Positions 50,810-59,989 of a stretch of 64,000 nucleotides of DNA are shown in pieces; the first letter of the stretch is position 1, and each line of letters starts with the position of its first letter. Origin of the DNA: Trinickia mobilis (lineage in GTDB: Bacteria > Pseudomonadota > Gammaproteobacteria > Burkholderiales > Burkholderiaceae). The stretch lies in the NCBI RefSeq assembly GCF_017315705.1, contig NZ_JAFLRF010000020.1, forward strand, positions 1 through 64,000. The letters are read 5' to 3'. Under the pieces are notes generated by a model. The model was not told the origin of the DNA and did not search any database. It saw only the letters and a program-made list of their open reading frames with translations. A program made the position numbers and the translations under genes.

Positions 50810-51574
50810 ATGAGCGCCTCGTTCGCTCTTGCAGGAAAAGTGGCAGCGGTAACCGGCGCCGCGGGTGGTCTGGGTGGGGCGATCTGCCATCGCCTCGCGG
50901 CGGCCGGCGCGACAGTAGTCGCTGGGTATAACCGTTCCGACAGGAGCGCGGCATTGATGGTCGAGCAACTGCCCACGCCACTAGGGGCGCGTCATTTCGC
51001 GCTGTCAATGCCGGTCACCGATTCGGCCGCGTTGCGCGAGGCGGCATCGACGATTCTGAAACGGTCGTCACGACTCGACCTCCTCGTGAACAGCGCGGGC
51101 ACGACGCGCTTCGTCCGGCATGACGATCTCGACGCTCTGGACGACCCGTTGATCGACGAAATCCTGACGACAAATGTACGAGGCCCGTTTGCCGCGATTC
51201 GCGCGTTTCGGCACGCGCTGGCTGCTAACGGCGATGGCCTTGTCGTTAACGTGTCGTCGATTGCGGCACAGACAGCAGTGGGCAGCAATGTGATCTATTG
51301 CGCGTCAAAGGCAGCGGTCGACAACATGACCCGGTCTCTGGCGCGGGCGCTGGCGCCGCAAATCCGCGTCGTATCGATCGCGCCGGGCCTCGTCGACACA
51401 GAGTTTGTGAAGTCGATGGATGTCGACTGGCGGGACGGCCAAGCGGCGAAGACGCCGTTGGGGCGCCTCGCGTACCCCGCGGAAATTGCCGATGCTGTGA
51501 TCGCGGCGGCAACGCTGCTGCGCTTCTCGACCGGCACGGTCATCGCTGTAGACGGCGGCCGCCCCCTCTTGTAG
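50810..51574 (+). CDS. Short-chain dehydrogenase/reductase, first gene of second sugar cluster
   Basis: 254 residues, classical SDR: TGAAGGLGGAICHRLA, NSAGTTRF, VNVSSIAAQ and YCASK (Tyr, Lys). The C-terminus GTVIAVDGGRPLL is the common FabG-type end. GGAGG is seven bases before the ATG at 50810; the frame open from 50738 is not used. It lies behind the LacI-controlled promoter and 56 bases before the ATPase gene. It probably oxidises a hydroxyl of the imported compound, as its counterpart at 10683-11480 would do in the first cluster. Confidence 0.88.
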   Translation: MSASFALAGKVAAVTGAAGGLGGAICHRLAAAGATVVAGYNRSDRSAALMVEQLPTPLGARHFALSMPVTDSAALREAASTILKRSSRLDLLVNSAGTTRFVRHDDLDALDDPLIDEILTTNVRGPFAAIRAFRHALAANGDGLVVNVSSIAAQTAVGSNVIYCASKAAVDNMTRSLARALAPQIRVVSIAPGLVDTEFVKSMDVDWRDGQAAKTPLGRLAYPAEIADAVIAAATLLRFSTGTVIAVDGGRPLL

Positions 51575-51630
51575 GTACCCGTAATTCGGTCGTTGCGGAT
51601 GGGGCCGGATAACGGAGTCAGGAGACGATG

Positions 51631-53166
51631 ATGGAAGTAAAAGACGGGCGGGACCTGCTGGAATTGAGCGATCTACGAAAGTCGTACGGGCCGACGATTG
51701 CTGTTGGTGGCGTAAGCTTCTCGATCCGCCGAGGCGAAGTGCATGCGCTTCTGGGCGAAAACGGTGCCGGCAAGTCGACGCTGGTCAAGATCCTGAGCGG
51801 TGTCGTGCCGGCTGACACCGGCTCCATGACGTTGAACGGCACCTTGTATCAGCCGGCTTCGATCCTCGATGCGCGCGCAGGAGGCGTATCTACTGCGTTT
51901 CAGGAGCACAGTCTGCTGACTAACCTGACCGTGGCCGAAAATCTCGCGTTGCCGACACTGAAAAAAGGCATGGCTCGGCTGGTCTCCCGACGCGAGAACG
52001 ATCAGGCTGCCGAGGCGATCTTGCACGAGTATGACCTGGAGCATTTCGATCCGCGCACGGTGGTATCGGCGCTCACGCTCGCCGACCGGCAACGGTTAGA
52101 GATAGTACGGGCCCTGAGCAAGCGTCCGAAGCTCCTGATCCTTGATGAGCCGACAGCGGTACTTGCTTCGACTGACTGGCTGTTTGCGCTGATTCGCGCG
52201 GAAATCGCGCGGGGTACCTCTGTCCTCTACATTTCGCACCGCCTCAATGAAATCCGTGAACTGTGCACACGCGGTACTGTCCTGCGCAGCGGCAAGAGCG
52301 TTGCTACGACCGAGCTCAAGGACACCGACGATGCAGCCATCTTCGAAATGATGGTCGGCAGCCGGATCGCATCGTTCACGCGTGACCGCGTTGCCATCGA
52401 CGCCAGCGCCGAGCCCAGGCTGCATGTCAGCGATCTCAGCGCGGGCATGGTGCGCAACGTTGGATTCAGCGTACCGGCGGGTTCCGTCGTCGGCGTCGCC
52501 GGGCTCGACGGACAAGGACAGGCCGACCTGTTTCATGCGTTGTTCGGACTCAAGCCGCTTCAGTCAGGCGAAGTCAAGATCGATGGCAAGGCGGTCCGGA
52601 TCAAATCACCGGCGCACGCGCTGCGCGCTGGCATTGAAGTATCTCTCCTTCCTGAAGAGCGAAAGACACAAGGCATCTTTCCAACGCTTTCTGTACAGAA
52701 GAACATAACCCTCAGTGCGTTACGGCGTATTTCGTCGCTAGGTGTAGTGCGCGGCCAGCGCGACGCCGCGCTCGCGCGCAAGGTCGCTGAACAAGTCGAT
52801 CTTCAGGAGCGTTACGTGAGCTTCCAGATCGGCGAGCTTTCTGGCGGAAATCAGCAAAAGGCGTTGCTCGGCCGCGTTCTCACGACGGGTGCCCGAACCC
52901 TGCTTCTTTTCGATCCGACGCGTGGCGTTGACGTCGGGACCAAGCAGGCCATCTACAAGGTGATCCAGGAATATGCGAGGGGCGGCGGCGCAGTCTTGAT
53001 GTACTCATCGGAGCTGTCCGAACTCGTCCAGCTTTGCGATGAATGTCTGGTCATCTACGGTGGCCGGATTGTCAGCCGGCTGGAAGGGGAGCGGCTCGAC
53101 GAAAAGGCAATCATCGCCGCGGCGACAGGACACCATGAAGACTCCTCAGTGAGGGCGGCAGCATGA
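51631..53166 (+). CDS. ABC sugar transporter double ATPase (second system)
   Basis: 511 residues with two ATPase domains. First: GENGAGKSTLVK, signature replaced by SALTLADRQRLE, LLILDEPTAVL, LYISHRLNEI. Second: LSGGNQQKALLGRVL and LLFDPTRGVDVGTKQ. The LSGGQ signature is thus weak in the first domain, as in several CUT2 ATPases. Of two adjacent ATGs the second (51631) has better spacing from GGAG. The next gene overlaps by four bases. It is related to the ATPase at 6066-7595 but clearly distinct. Confidence 0.9.
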   Translation: MEVKDGRDLLELSDLRKSYGPTIAVGGVSFSIRRGEVHALLGENGAGKSTLVKILSGVVPADTGSMTLNGTLYQPASILDARAGGVSTAFQEHSLLTNLTVAENLALPTLKKGMARLVSRRENDQAAEAILHEYDLEHFDPRTVVSALTLADRQRLEIVRALSKRPKLLILDEPTAVLASTDWLFALIRAEIARGTSVLYISHRLNEIRELCTRGTVLRSGKSVATTELKDTDDAAIFEMMVGSRIASFTRDRVAIDASAEPRLHVSDLSAGMVRNVGFSVPAGSVVGVAGLDGQGQADLFHALFGLKPLQSGEVKIDGKAVRIKSPAHALRAGIEVSLLPEERKTQGIFPTLSVQKNITLSALRRISSLGVVRGQRDAALARKVAEQVDLQERYVSFQIGELSGGNQQKALLGRVLTTGARTLLLFDPTRGVDVGTKQAIYKVIQEYARGGGAVLMYSSELSELVQLCDECLVIYGGRIVSRLEGERLDEKAIIAAATGHHEDSSVRAAA

Positions 53167-54140
53167 CAACCCCAATCGGCCGCAAACGCCTCCGGTTGCA
53201 AGGTGTGCTTTCAAACGGCGTGACGATCGTCTCGTTGCTTTACTTGATCCTCTACGCGCTCTATGTGCGTACGGAGGCGGGCGCGCTTAGTGTGTCGTCG
53301 TTCAACGATCTGGTCAACAACGCTATCCCGCTCGCGATCGCGGCGGCCGGCGGTACGCTCGTCATACTGTTGCGAGGCTTCGATTTGTCGGTGGCGGGGG
53401 TCCTGTCGCTCGTCAACGTGGTGCTCGCATCCTATCCGCTACCCGGTCCGTGGGGAGCGCTTGTCAGCCTCGTTCTGGCGCTAGGCATCGGCGCGCTGGT
53501 CGGCCTGTGTAACGGGGTACTTGTGGCGTACGGCGGCTTCCAGTCGATTGCCGTGACGCTCGCGATGATGATTCTGACCCGAGGTCTTGCGCTCGTCGTT
53601 CTTGATGCGCCCGGTGGCAGCGTCTCCGATTGGATTAGTGGGACGCTTACCGACACGCTATGGGGCGTTATCCCCACGTCAGGACTGTTCGCGATAGCTG
53701 TTGCCGTGCTGTGGGCGATCTTTCGCAGAACTGATACCGGTGTCGCCCTGTATGCGGTTGGTAAAGATGAGACGGCTGCGGCTCTCTCGGGCATCAACGT
53801 GAAGAAAACCCGATGCATCGCTTTCACGCTGGCCGGGATGCTTTATGGCCTGGCAGGCTTCATGCTGTCGGCGCAGACCGCCTCAGGCAATCCCAATGCG
53901 GGGAACACGCTGCTGCTGTTGACCTTCGCGTCAATCGCGCTCGGCGGCACTGCGTTTACCGGCGGTCAGGGCGGACTGTACGGCAGCATGATAGGGGCGG
54001 GCGCGCTGATGCTGCTTCAAAAGGTGCTGTTTTCGTCGGGCGTCGAATCCTTTTACATCGGCTTGTTCCAAGGTCTCGTAATGATTGCAGCGGTCATATT
54101 CATGAGTGTCGTGAGCCGGCTCGCGGGCAGGAGTCGTTGA
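53163..54140 (+). CDS. ABC sugar permease 1 (second system)
   Basis: 325 residues, about eight to ten membrane spans, CUT2 permease motifs GGTLVILLRGFDLSVAGVLSL, SIAVTLAMMILTRGLALV and LGGTAFTGGQGG. Start overlaps the ATPase stop (ATGA). It corresponds to the N-terminal half of the fused permease at 3917-6052, with similar GGSVSDWISG and GVALYAVGKDE stretches. It forms a heterodimer with the next gene product. Confidence 0.9.
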   Translation: MTTPIGRKRLRLQGVLSNGVTIVSLLYLILYALYVRTEAGALSVSSFNDLVNNAIPLAIAAAGGTLVILLRGFDLSVAGVLSLVNVVLASYPLPGPWGALVSLVLALGIGALVGLCNGVLVAYGGFQSIAVTLAMMILTRGLALVVLDAPGGSVSDWISGTLTDTLWGVIPTSGLFAIAVAVLWAIFRRTDTGVALYAVGKDETAAALSGINVKKTRCIAFTLAGMLYGLAGFMLSAQTASGNPNAGNTLLLLTFASIALGGTAFTGGQGGLYGSMIGAGALMLLQKVLFSSGVESFYIGLFQGLVMIAAVIFMSVVSRLAGRSR

Positions 54141-54141
54141 A

Positions 54142-55206
54142 ATGCGTCAATCCCACATCCGTACCCAGCAGCAAGACGTCGAACGGCCCGATAGCCTCGC
54201 CCGGCAGTCGGACGAGCGTGGATCGATACGAATCCAGCGCGAAACCATTGGTGCGGTCGTGGTCTACCTAGCCTGCATCATTGCACTATTGCTGTCGAAG
54301 CTGATCAATCCTGAGTTCGGCAGCTTGCAACAGTTGCAGACCATCGTGATGCTGGCGTCGTTTTTGATTGTCTGTTCGTTTGGTCAAGGGCTCACGATAC
54401 TGATCGGTGGCCTTGACCTGTCGGTGCCGTCTTTAATTACCCTTGGCGGTGTCTTGACGGCCTCGTGGATGGGCGGCACATCGCCAGATGCCGGCGCATG
54501 GTGGCAGATTCCGGTGATTCTCGCCGTGTGTGCATGCGCGGGCGCATTCAATGGCGTCGGCATCGTTTTCTGCAAGGTCCCGCCGTTCATCATGACCCTG
54601 GCCTCAGGCATCGTCGTCTACAGCCTTTGCCTGGGCGCAACGGGTGGCAGCCCTAGCGGTGCGTCGCCACATGCGCTTAGCGCGTTGATGAGCGGAAGAC
54701 TGGGCGGCATGCCGATCATCACGTTCTTCACTATTGCGTTCTGTGTGCTTGCAGTCTTGATTCAGGGAAAGACGACCTTCGGCCGAAGCCTCTACGCTCT
54801 CGGAAGCAATCCCGTCGCGGCTCACATTGCCGGTATCCGCGTCGACCGCGTCACGATCTTGACCTATGTCGCGTCAGCCGCGCTCGCCGGGTTCACGGGA
54901 ATGATGCTGGTGGGCTATTCGAACGGTGCGACTCTTCGAATGGGCGAGTCCTACTTACTGCCGTCGATCGCAGCAGTGGTGATCGGCGGATCGTCAATCC
55001 TGGGTGGTCGCGGCGCCTTCATCGGGACCATCGGCGGGGCGATCCTGCTGACGATCCTCGACATGATTATCACGTCTCTCGGACTCGCGCAGGGATGGCG
55101 CACGATGATCGAGGGCGCTCTGATTCTCGCAGCGGTCGTGCTGCAGCACGAGAAGGCGCTGGACACCGTTCGGACGGCGCTGCGCGGCAAGCGTGGTGCC
55201 CAGTAG
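54142..55206 (+). CDS. ABC sugar permease 2 (second system)
   Basis: 354 residues. After a hydrophilic N-terminal 30 residues come the membrane spans with GQGLTILIGGLDLSVPSLITL, PPFIMTLASGIVVYS and IGGSSILGGRGAF. It begins one base after the stop of permease 1 and corresponds to the C-terminal half of the fused permease (which has GQGAVIMTGGLDLSVPWLMTL). The binding protein follows after 40 bases. Confidence 0.9.
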   Translation: MRQSHIRTQQQDVERPDSLARQSDERGSIRIQRETIGAVVVYLACIIALLLSKLINPEFGSLQQLQTIVMLASFLIVCSFGQGLTILIGGLDLSVPSLITLGGVLTASWMGGTSPDAGAWWQIPVILAVCACAGAFNGVGIVFCKVPPFIMTLASGIVVYSLCLGATGGSPSGASPHALSALMSGRLGGMPIITFFTIAFCVLAVLIQGKTTFGRSLYALGSNPVAAHIAGIRVDRVTILTYVASAALAGFTGMMLVGYSNGATLRMGESYLLPSIAAVVIGGSSILGGRGAFIGTIGGAILLTILDMIITSLGLAQGWRTMIEGALILAAVVLQHEKALDTVRTALRGKRGAQ

Positions 55207-55246
55207 GGCATTAAGGCATTTCTTTGATAAGCAAGGAGACACATAA

Positions 55247-56491
55247 ATGAAGAGCTTTAAATTGTTGCGTCGCTATGTCGGTGGCGCAGCATTGGCCACA
55301 GGGATGGTATTGCTGGGCGCACAGGCAATCTCGACTGTTCATGCTCAAGCCGCGCCGAAGAAGGACAAGTATCTGATCTATCTCAGCCTGAGTTACAGCG
55401 GCAACGCGTGGCAGTCGGAGGCCGCGAATATCGTCAAGGCGCTGGCGAAGACGCCTCCGTATGACAAGGAAGTCGAATTGAGGGAGGTGATTTCCGGCAC
55501 AGACGTTCAGTCACAGATCTCGGCATATGAAAGCATGATCGCGGCGCACGCTGACGGTGTCATCAGCTTCCCGATCTCTCCTACAGCGCTTAATCGCGTC
55601 GTAAAGCGCGGTTGTGAAAGAGGCACGGCCTTTTTCATGTACGACGCAACCGTGACCGAACCGTGCGCCTATAACGTCAGCTATATCACGGCGGGCTTCG
55701 GCGAAAACACTGCGCAGGCACTCGCCAACGAGTTGCATGGAAAGGGAAACATCTTCATGAGTCGCGGCGTTCCGGGCAACTCCGTCGATAAACGCCACTA
55801 CGATGGCGCGATGAGCGTCTTTAAAAAGTATCCCGGAATCAAGGTGGTCGCCGAGTACTACGGGTATTGGGATGATCGTACAACGCAGCAGGAGACCGCA
55901 AAGGCACTTGCAGCTCACCCTGACGTAGACGGAATCTGGGCGGAATTGGGGGAAGACGGCGCGGTGAAGGCGTTGGTGGCCGCCGGCAAGAAGCTGGTAC
56001 CCGTGACCGGTGAAGACTCGAATGGATTCCGGCTCGCACTGGCCAACCAGGACATGCGTGCGAAAGGCCTGCAGGGTGTTTCGTCGGGCTCTCCCCCGGC
56101 GACTGCGGGCTTCGCATTCAAGCTGATGATGGAAATGCTTCAGGGCAAGCGCAAGCTCGACACCCACAACATCCAGTACCCGTTGCCTTGGGTGCCGGCA
56201 GAGAAGGTGAAGATTTGCTCCGGTGATCGGCCAGAGGGCGGGTGTAACACCTTTCCTGCCAGCAAGGTGGCGGATTCGTTCGTGACTGAGGTGTTCAATT
56301 CGCACCTGCTTCCCGAGTTGTCGCTGGACTCTGCGTTGAACGGGACGCCGACGCCGGGCCAGACGATCCAGCCTTTGCCGGCGGACGCGGTAGTGAAGGC
56401 GCCCGACCAGCCGGGGATCAACTGCCAGCAGTGCTCACTTCCGGCGGACGCGTATCAGCCCACCCATATCCAGCCTTTGGCGTATAAATAG
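55247..56491 (+). CDS. Periplasmic sugar-type substrate-binding protein (second system)
   Basis: 414 residues. Signal peptide with hydrophobic stretch 11-28 and cleavage after VHA (33). Mature part is a type I binding fold: LIYLSLSYSGNAWQSEAANI, SFPISPTALNRVVKRGCERG, NIFMSRGVPGNSVDKRHYDGA. It is homologous to the binding protein at 7653-8804 along most of its length and shares cysteine positions in CERG/CSKG and in the EPCAYN/EPCAHN motif. AAGGAG precedes the ATG. Being last of the transporter genes rather than first is a small difference from cluster one. Confidence 0.9.
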   Translation: MKSFKLLRRYVGGAALATGMVLLGAQAISTVHAQAAPKKDKYLIYLSLSYSGNAWQSEAANIVKALAKTPPYDKEVELREVISGTDVQSQISAYESMIAAHADGVISFPISPTALNRVVKRGCERGTAFFMYDATVTEPCAYNVSYITAGFGENTAQALANELHGKGNIFMSRGVPGNSVDKRHYDGAMSVFKKYPGIKVVAEYYGYWDDRTTQQETAKALAAHPDVDGIWAELGEDGAVKALVAAGKKLVPVTGEDSNGFRLALANQDMRAKGLQGVSSGSPPATAGFAFKLMMEMLQGKRKLDTHNIQYPLPWVPAEKVKICSGDRPEGGCNTFPASKVADSFVTEVFNSHLLPELSLDSALNGTPTPGQTIQPLPADAVVKAPDQPGINCQQCSLPADAYQPTHIQPLAYK

Positions 56492-56546
56492 GGCAATGTT
56501 ACAGACCGGCGCCCAAGTCGCCGGTCGGACGATTTAAGAGGGACGT

Positions 56547-57122
56547 ATGGATCTGGAAGCTTCGGAAATTAGCGCATTCTGCATGCCGTTGGTGCACGAG
56601 TATGGCTGCGATGCCTTGGACATACCGCCGGACGATCTCGACCCGCAAGCTGACATTAGCACGACCCGCGACGACCTGATCGCGTACGCGATCACGTTGC
56701 GGCCGCACTACGACCGGGCCAACCGCGTCATCGGGCAACTCGCGGGGCTTTTCATACTGGCGCAGGCTCGCGGCCGTTTCGAGGCTGATTATGATGCCGT
56801 CGCGACGTGCATCGAACAGGCCGCGGCGTGCGTCGATGCAATTGCCGGAATTCGGCCGCCGCCTTTGGCGAAGCGTCAGTACTGGTGCATCAGCCGCGCG
56901 GTTGCGTTGGTCAACGGCGTCACCGCTGAATTTGCGGCGTCAACACGCGATCCAGCACAGGTTCGGGAATATGTTGGCCGCTGGAACGAGCAGCTAAGGC
57001 GAGCGAATGCGCTTATACGATGGGCTTCTGAGCGGTCTTTGGGCTTGAGCCCTATCGACCTCGGTCAGGCATGCTGCAATTGCGGTTCCGCATCACGCGC
57101 GACAACGGCTATTAAAGACTAG
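56547..57122 (+). CDS. Hypothetical protein in second sugar cluster
   Basis: 191 residues, soluble, mostly helical by inspection (RANRVIGQLAGLFILAQARG, YVGRWNEQLRRANALIRWA). Seven cysteines, two as CC near the end (ACCNCGS), may bind metal. No known family was recognised. GAGGG lies before the ATG, and it sits 55 bases after the binding protein and 22 before the MBL gene, so it belongs to the operon. A role as an accessory enzyme or regulator of the pathway is possible. Confidence 0.65.
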   Translation: MDLEASEISAFCMPLVHEYGCDALDIPPDDLDPQADISTTRDDLIAYAITLRPHYDRANRVIGQLAGLFILAQARGRFEADYDAVATCIEQAAACVDAIAGIRPPPLAKRQYWCISRAVALVNGVTAEFAASTRDPAQVREYVGRWNEQLRRANALIRWASERSLGLSPIDLGQACCNCGSASRATTAIKD

Positions 57123-57144
57123 GGAAACGGATCAGGAGATGGGA

Positions 57145-58038
57145 ATGGATAGTAAATACTCCATATGGGTGCTCGAGTATTCCTATGTCAAGGACTACCA
57201 CCTCAGCGGCATCATCTATGGCGCTCATAACCAAGGATACAGGAAGCTTCCGTACTGCTATGCTTTGATCAAGGGGCAGGGACATGTGGCCATGGTTGAC
57301 GTCGGCTACAACCAACACGACTATGGCGCAGTGCTCAGCGAGAGGTTCAGCGTGGAGAACTGGCATTCGCCGCGCGAAGTGCTCGCCGAATGCGGCGTGG
57401 CACCCGAGGACGTCGATACAGTCTTCATCACGCACGCCCATTTCGATCATCTCGGCAATACCGATCAATTCCCGAACGCGACGTTCTACATTCAGGAGCG
57501 TGAGCTCAGCAAGTGGATATGGGCTTTGTCTCTTCCAGATCGGATGCGCTGGATGATGGGGGCGGTGGACCCATCCGACATCCTGCGTGCGGTCGAACTC
57601 GCGAGGCAGGGGCGGTTGGTTATCGTAGATGGCGATCGCGAAGACGTCCTTCCCGGAATCGACCTGCATGCCGCCTTCGACAGCCATACATACGGTAGCC
57701 AATGGATTCATATTCGCAATGACGGCATGCAGCAGTCACAGGACGGCTGGGTCCTTGCGGGAGACCTGGTCTACGTGTACGAGAACCTGGGAAGCAGCGG
57801 GGGCGCCGTGGGCGGTGACAAGATGTACAACCCGGTCGGACTCGCCGTGGGTAGCCAGACAAATCTCGTTTTGACCACGGAAGCGATGATGAAGTCGGTC
57901 AACTATGAAGTGAAACGAGTCGTCCCAGTCCACGAAGAGCGGTTAAAGGATATGTTCCCGTCACGAATCACACAACACGACCTGCGCGTCAGCGAAATCT
58001 GTCTGGCTGCGGACCAATCTTCCGTGGTGACTCGATAA
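57145..58038 (+). CDS. Metallo-beta-lactamase-fold hydrolase, lactonase-like (second cluster)
   Basis: 297 residues. Metal motif HAHFDH at 97-102, a further His in DSHTYGSQ, Asp in LAGDLVYVYEN, and final His in PVHEERL. It belongs to the same broad lactonase-like MBL group as the protein at 8827-9606 but has a longer C-terminal part and an aromatic N-terminus (YSIWVLEYSYVKDYHLSG). Start at 57145 is set by AGGAG six bases upstream; the earlier ATG at 57139 is too close. The next start overlaps its stop by one base, implying tight coupling with the dehydrogenase. Likely hydrolyses a lactone made by the SDR. Confidence 0.82.
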   Translation: MDSKYSIWVLEYSYVKDYHLSGIIYGAHNQGYRKLPYCYALIKGQGHVAMVDVGYNQHDYGAVLSERFSVENWHSPREVLAECGVAPEDVDTVFITHAHFDHLGNTDQFPNATFYIQERELSKWIWALSLPDRMRWMMGAVDPSDILRAVELARQGRLVIVDGDREDVLPGIDLHAAFDSHTYGSQWIHIRNDGMQQSQDGWVLAGDLVYVYENLGSSGGAVGGDKMYNPVGLAVGSQTNLVLTTEAMMKSVNYEVKRVVPVHEERLKDMFPSRITQHDLRVSEICLAADQSSVVTR

Positions 58039-59000
58039 TGAGCGCTATCGAACTCGTGGGCGGCAGGCCGGTTGCAATCGTCGGAGCGGGCCTGGTCGGT
58101 GCGGGATGGGCCATAGCATTCGCGCGCGCGGGACTGACAGTGCGCATCTACGATTCGAATCAGGACACGGCCGATGCATCGCTTCCATGGGCTGCCGAAC
58201 AGTTGGAAGCGCTCCATAAGCATGGCCTGCTCGGCGACGCTCCTGACACTGTCAAGCGGCGCCTGACTGTAGTCCAGACGCTTGAAGCGGGGCTCGACGG
58301 CTGCGCGTATGTACAGGAATCGGTGCTCGAACGCGTGGACGTGAAACGTAAGGTGATGCTCGAGATTGAACGGCTGGCAGCGGATGATCTCATCGTCGGC
58401 AGTTCAAGCTCGGGGATTGCCGCCTCTGCATTTGCCAACGACCTGACCATTTCGCCGCGTGTACTCATTGCTCACCCAGTCAACCCCCCTTACCTGGTTC
58501 CTGTTGTCGAGATCGTCCCGTCGACCCAGACTTCCCCGCAAGCGGTGATTTTCGTCGACGCGCTGATGCAAGCGATCGGGCAGAGCGTCGTGCATGTTCG
58601 CAAGGAAATAGAGGGCTTTGTGTTAAACCGTCTGCAGGCCGTGCTCCTGCGCGAAGCATGGGCCCTGGTTCGCGATGGCGTCGCTAGCTGCGAGGACGTC
58701 GACAAGACGGTGCGCGATGGCTTGGGCTGGCGATGGTCCTTTATGGGCCCATTCGAAACGATTGACTTAAATGCCCCAGGAGGGGTGGCCGATTACGCGG
58801 CCCGTCTTGGGTCGCTCTACTATTCGATCGCGAAATCGCGCACCGGTGAGGGACCATGGGAACCCGAGCTGGTCACGCGCGTGGAGGCGGAGCGCAGGCA
58901 GTATCTCCCGGCGACCGAATTGGCTAGCCGGCGAGCGTGGCGTGATGATCGCCTGATGAGCTTTGCTGCTATCCGGTCGAGATCGGGAAGCCACGAATAA
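58038..59000 (+). CDS. 3-hydroxyacyl-CoA dehydrogenase-type enzyme, lambda-crystallin/L-gulonate 3-dehydrogenase-like
   Basis: 320 residues. Rossmann motif GAGLVGAGWAIAFARAG, catalytic His in AHPVNPPYLVPVVEIV and the helical domain with FVLNRLQAVLLREAWALV and GLGWRWSFMGPFETIDLNAPGG. This short form without an acyl-CoA-binding tail matches lambda-crystallin/L-gulonate 3-dehydrogenase and carnitine dehydrogenase-like enzymes, which oxidise a 3-hydroxy acid to a 3-keto acid. Being fused to the lactonase gene by a one-base overlap suggests it acts on the acid freed by that enzyme. It closes the second sugar cluster; the convergent otn operon begins after 85 bases. Confidence 0.85.
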   Translation: MSAIELVGGRPVAIVGAGLVGAGWAIAFARAGLTVRIYDSNQDTADASLPWAAEQLEALHKHGLLGDAPDTVKRRLTVVQTLEAGLDGCAYVQESVLERVDVKRKVMLEIERLAADDLIVGSSSSGIAASAFANDLTISPRVLIAHPVNPPYLVPVVEIVPSTQTSPQAVIFVDALMQAIGQSVVHVRKEIEGFVLNRLQAVLLREAWALVRDGVASCEDVDKTVRDGLGWRWSFMGPFETIDLNAPGGVADYAARLGSLYYSIAKSRTGEGPWEPELVTRVEAERRQYLPATELASRRAWRDDRLMSFAAIRSRSGSHE

Positions 59001-59085
59001 AGGTTGCCGCTCCGTACGAGCACATCTGCCAGGCACACTCTCTTGACCGCCCGACAGGGCGACCGCGCTCTCGGTTGTCAATGCC

Positions 59086-59862
59086 TCAAAGCCACTCGTT
59101 CAGCCACCCCAAGCCGCTCGTGGTGTCGCGCCTCGGAATGTATTCGCAACCGATCCAGCCGTCGTAACCGAGCGTATCGATCAGCCTGAGCAAATACGGA
59201 TAGTTCACTTCGCCGTCGTCCGGTTCGTGGCGCTCCGGTACGCCGGCGATCTGAATATGACCGATGTCCGCGATCATCTGCTTGAGCTTCATTGCAAGGT
59301 CGCCTTCGACGATCTGGCAGTGATACAGATCGAATTGCACTTTCAGATTGGGTGCGCCGACCTCGCGGCAGATCTGCTGCGCGTCGCCTTGCCGATTGAG
59401 GAAATAGCCCGGCATGTCGCGCATGTTGATCGGCTCGATCACCACCGTCAGGCCGTGCGCGGCCGCCTGCGAGGCCGCATAGGAGAGACTTTTCAGATAG
59501 ACGTCGCGATGGCGCGCGCGATCGTCGGCCACGCCCAGCAGCCCCGCCATAATGTGAATCTTCTCGTTGCCGAGCGCATGCGCATAGCGCAGCGCGGTTT
59601 CGACGCCGCGCCGGAATTCGTCTTCGCGGCCGGGCAGCGACGCAATCCCACGTTCCCCTTTGGCCCAGTCGCCCGGCGGCCCGTTGAAGAGCGCCTGAGT
59701 GAGGCCGTGTTGCTTCAGGCGTGCGGCGAGTTCGTCCGCAGGGTAATCGTACGGAAACAGGTATTCCACCCCCTTGAAGCCGTCAGCTGCGGCGGCGCCG
59801 AAACGGTCGAGGAACTCGTGTTCCCGGTACATCATCGTCAGATTGGCAGCAAAGCGTGGCAT
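59086..59862 (-). CDS. otnI: 2-oxo-tetronate isomerase
   Basis: 258 residues of the hydroxypyruvate isomerase-like TIM-barrel family: [20 protein letters not shown], catalytic Glu in [44 protein letters not shown] and CEYIPR. In the four-carbon acid sugar pathway OtnI converts 2-oxo-tetronate to 3-oxo-tetronate. Its place in a denD-otnK-otnC-otnI operon supports this over the general hydroxypyruvate isomerase name. It is the last gene; 127 bases separate it from otnC. Confidence 0.9.
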   Translation of the reverse strand: MPRFAANLTMMYREHEFLDRFGAAAADGFKGVEYLFPYDYPADELAARLKQHGLTQALFNGPPGDWAKGERGIASLPGREDEFRRGVETALRYAHALGNEKIHIMAGLLGVADDRARHRDVYLKSLSYAASQAAAHGLTVVIEPINMRDMPGYFLNRQGDAQQICREVGAPNLKVQFDLYHCQIVEGDLAMKLKQMIADIGHIQIAGVPERHEPDDGEVNYPYLLRLIDTLGYDGWIGCEYIPRRDTTSGLGWLNEWL

Positions 59863-59989
59863 GGTTGTCTAGGTCCGAATGTTGAGAAAGGCGTGCGCCA
59901 GCTCGAGTTAGACAGTTGATCTGTGCTTGAGCCGGGCGTGCGCGGTAAACGTTGTTTGCGCTGCTCGCGTGGTTTGCGCAACGCGCATT

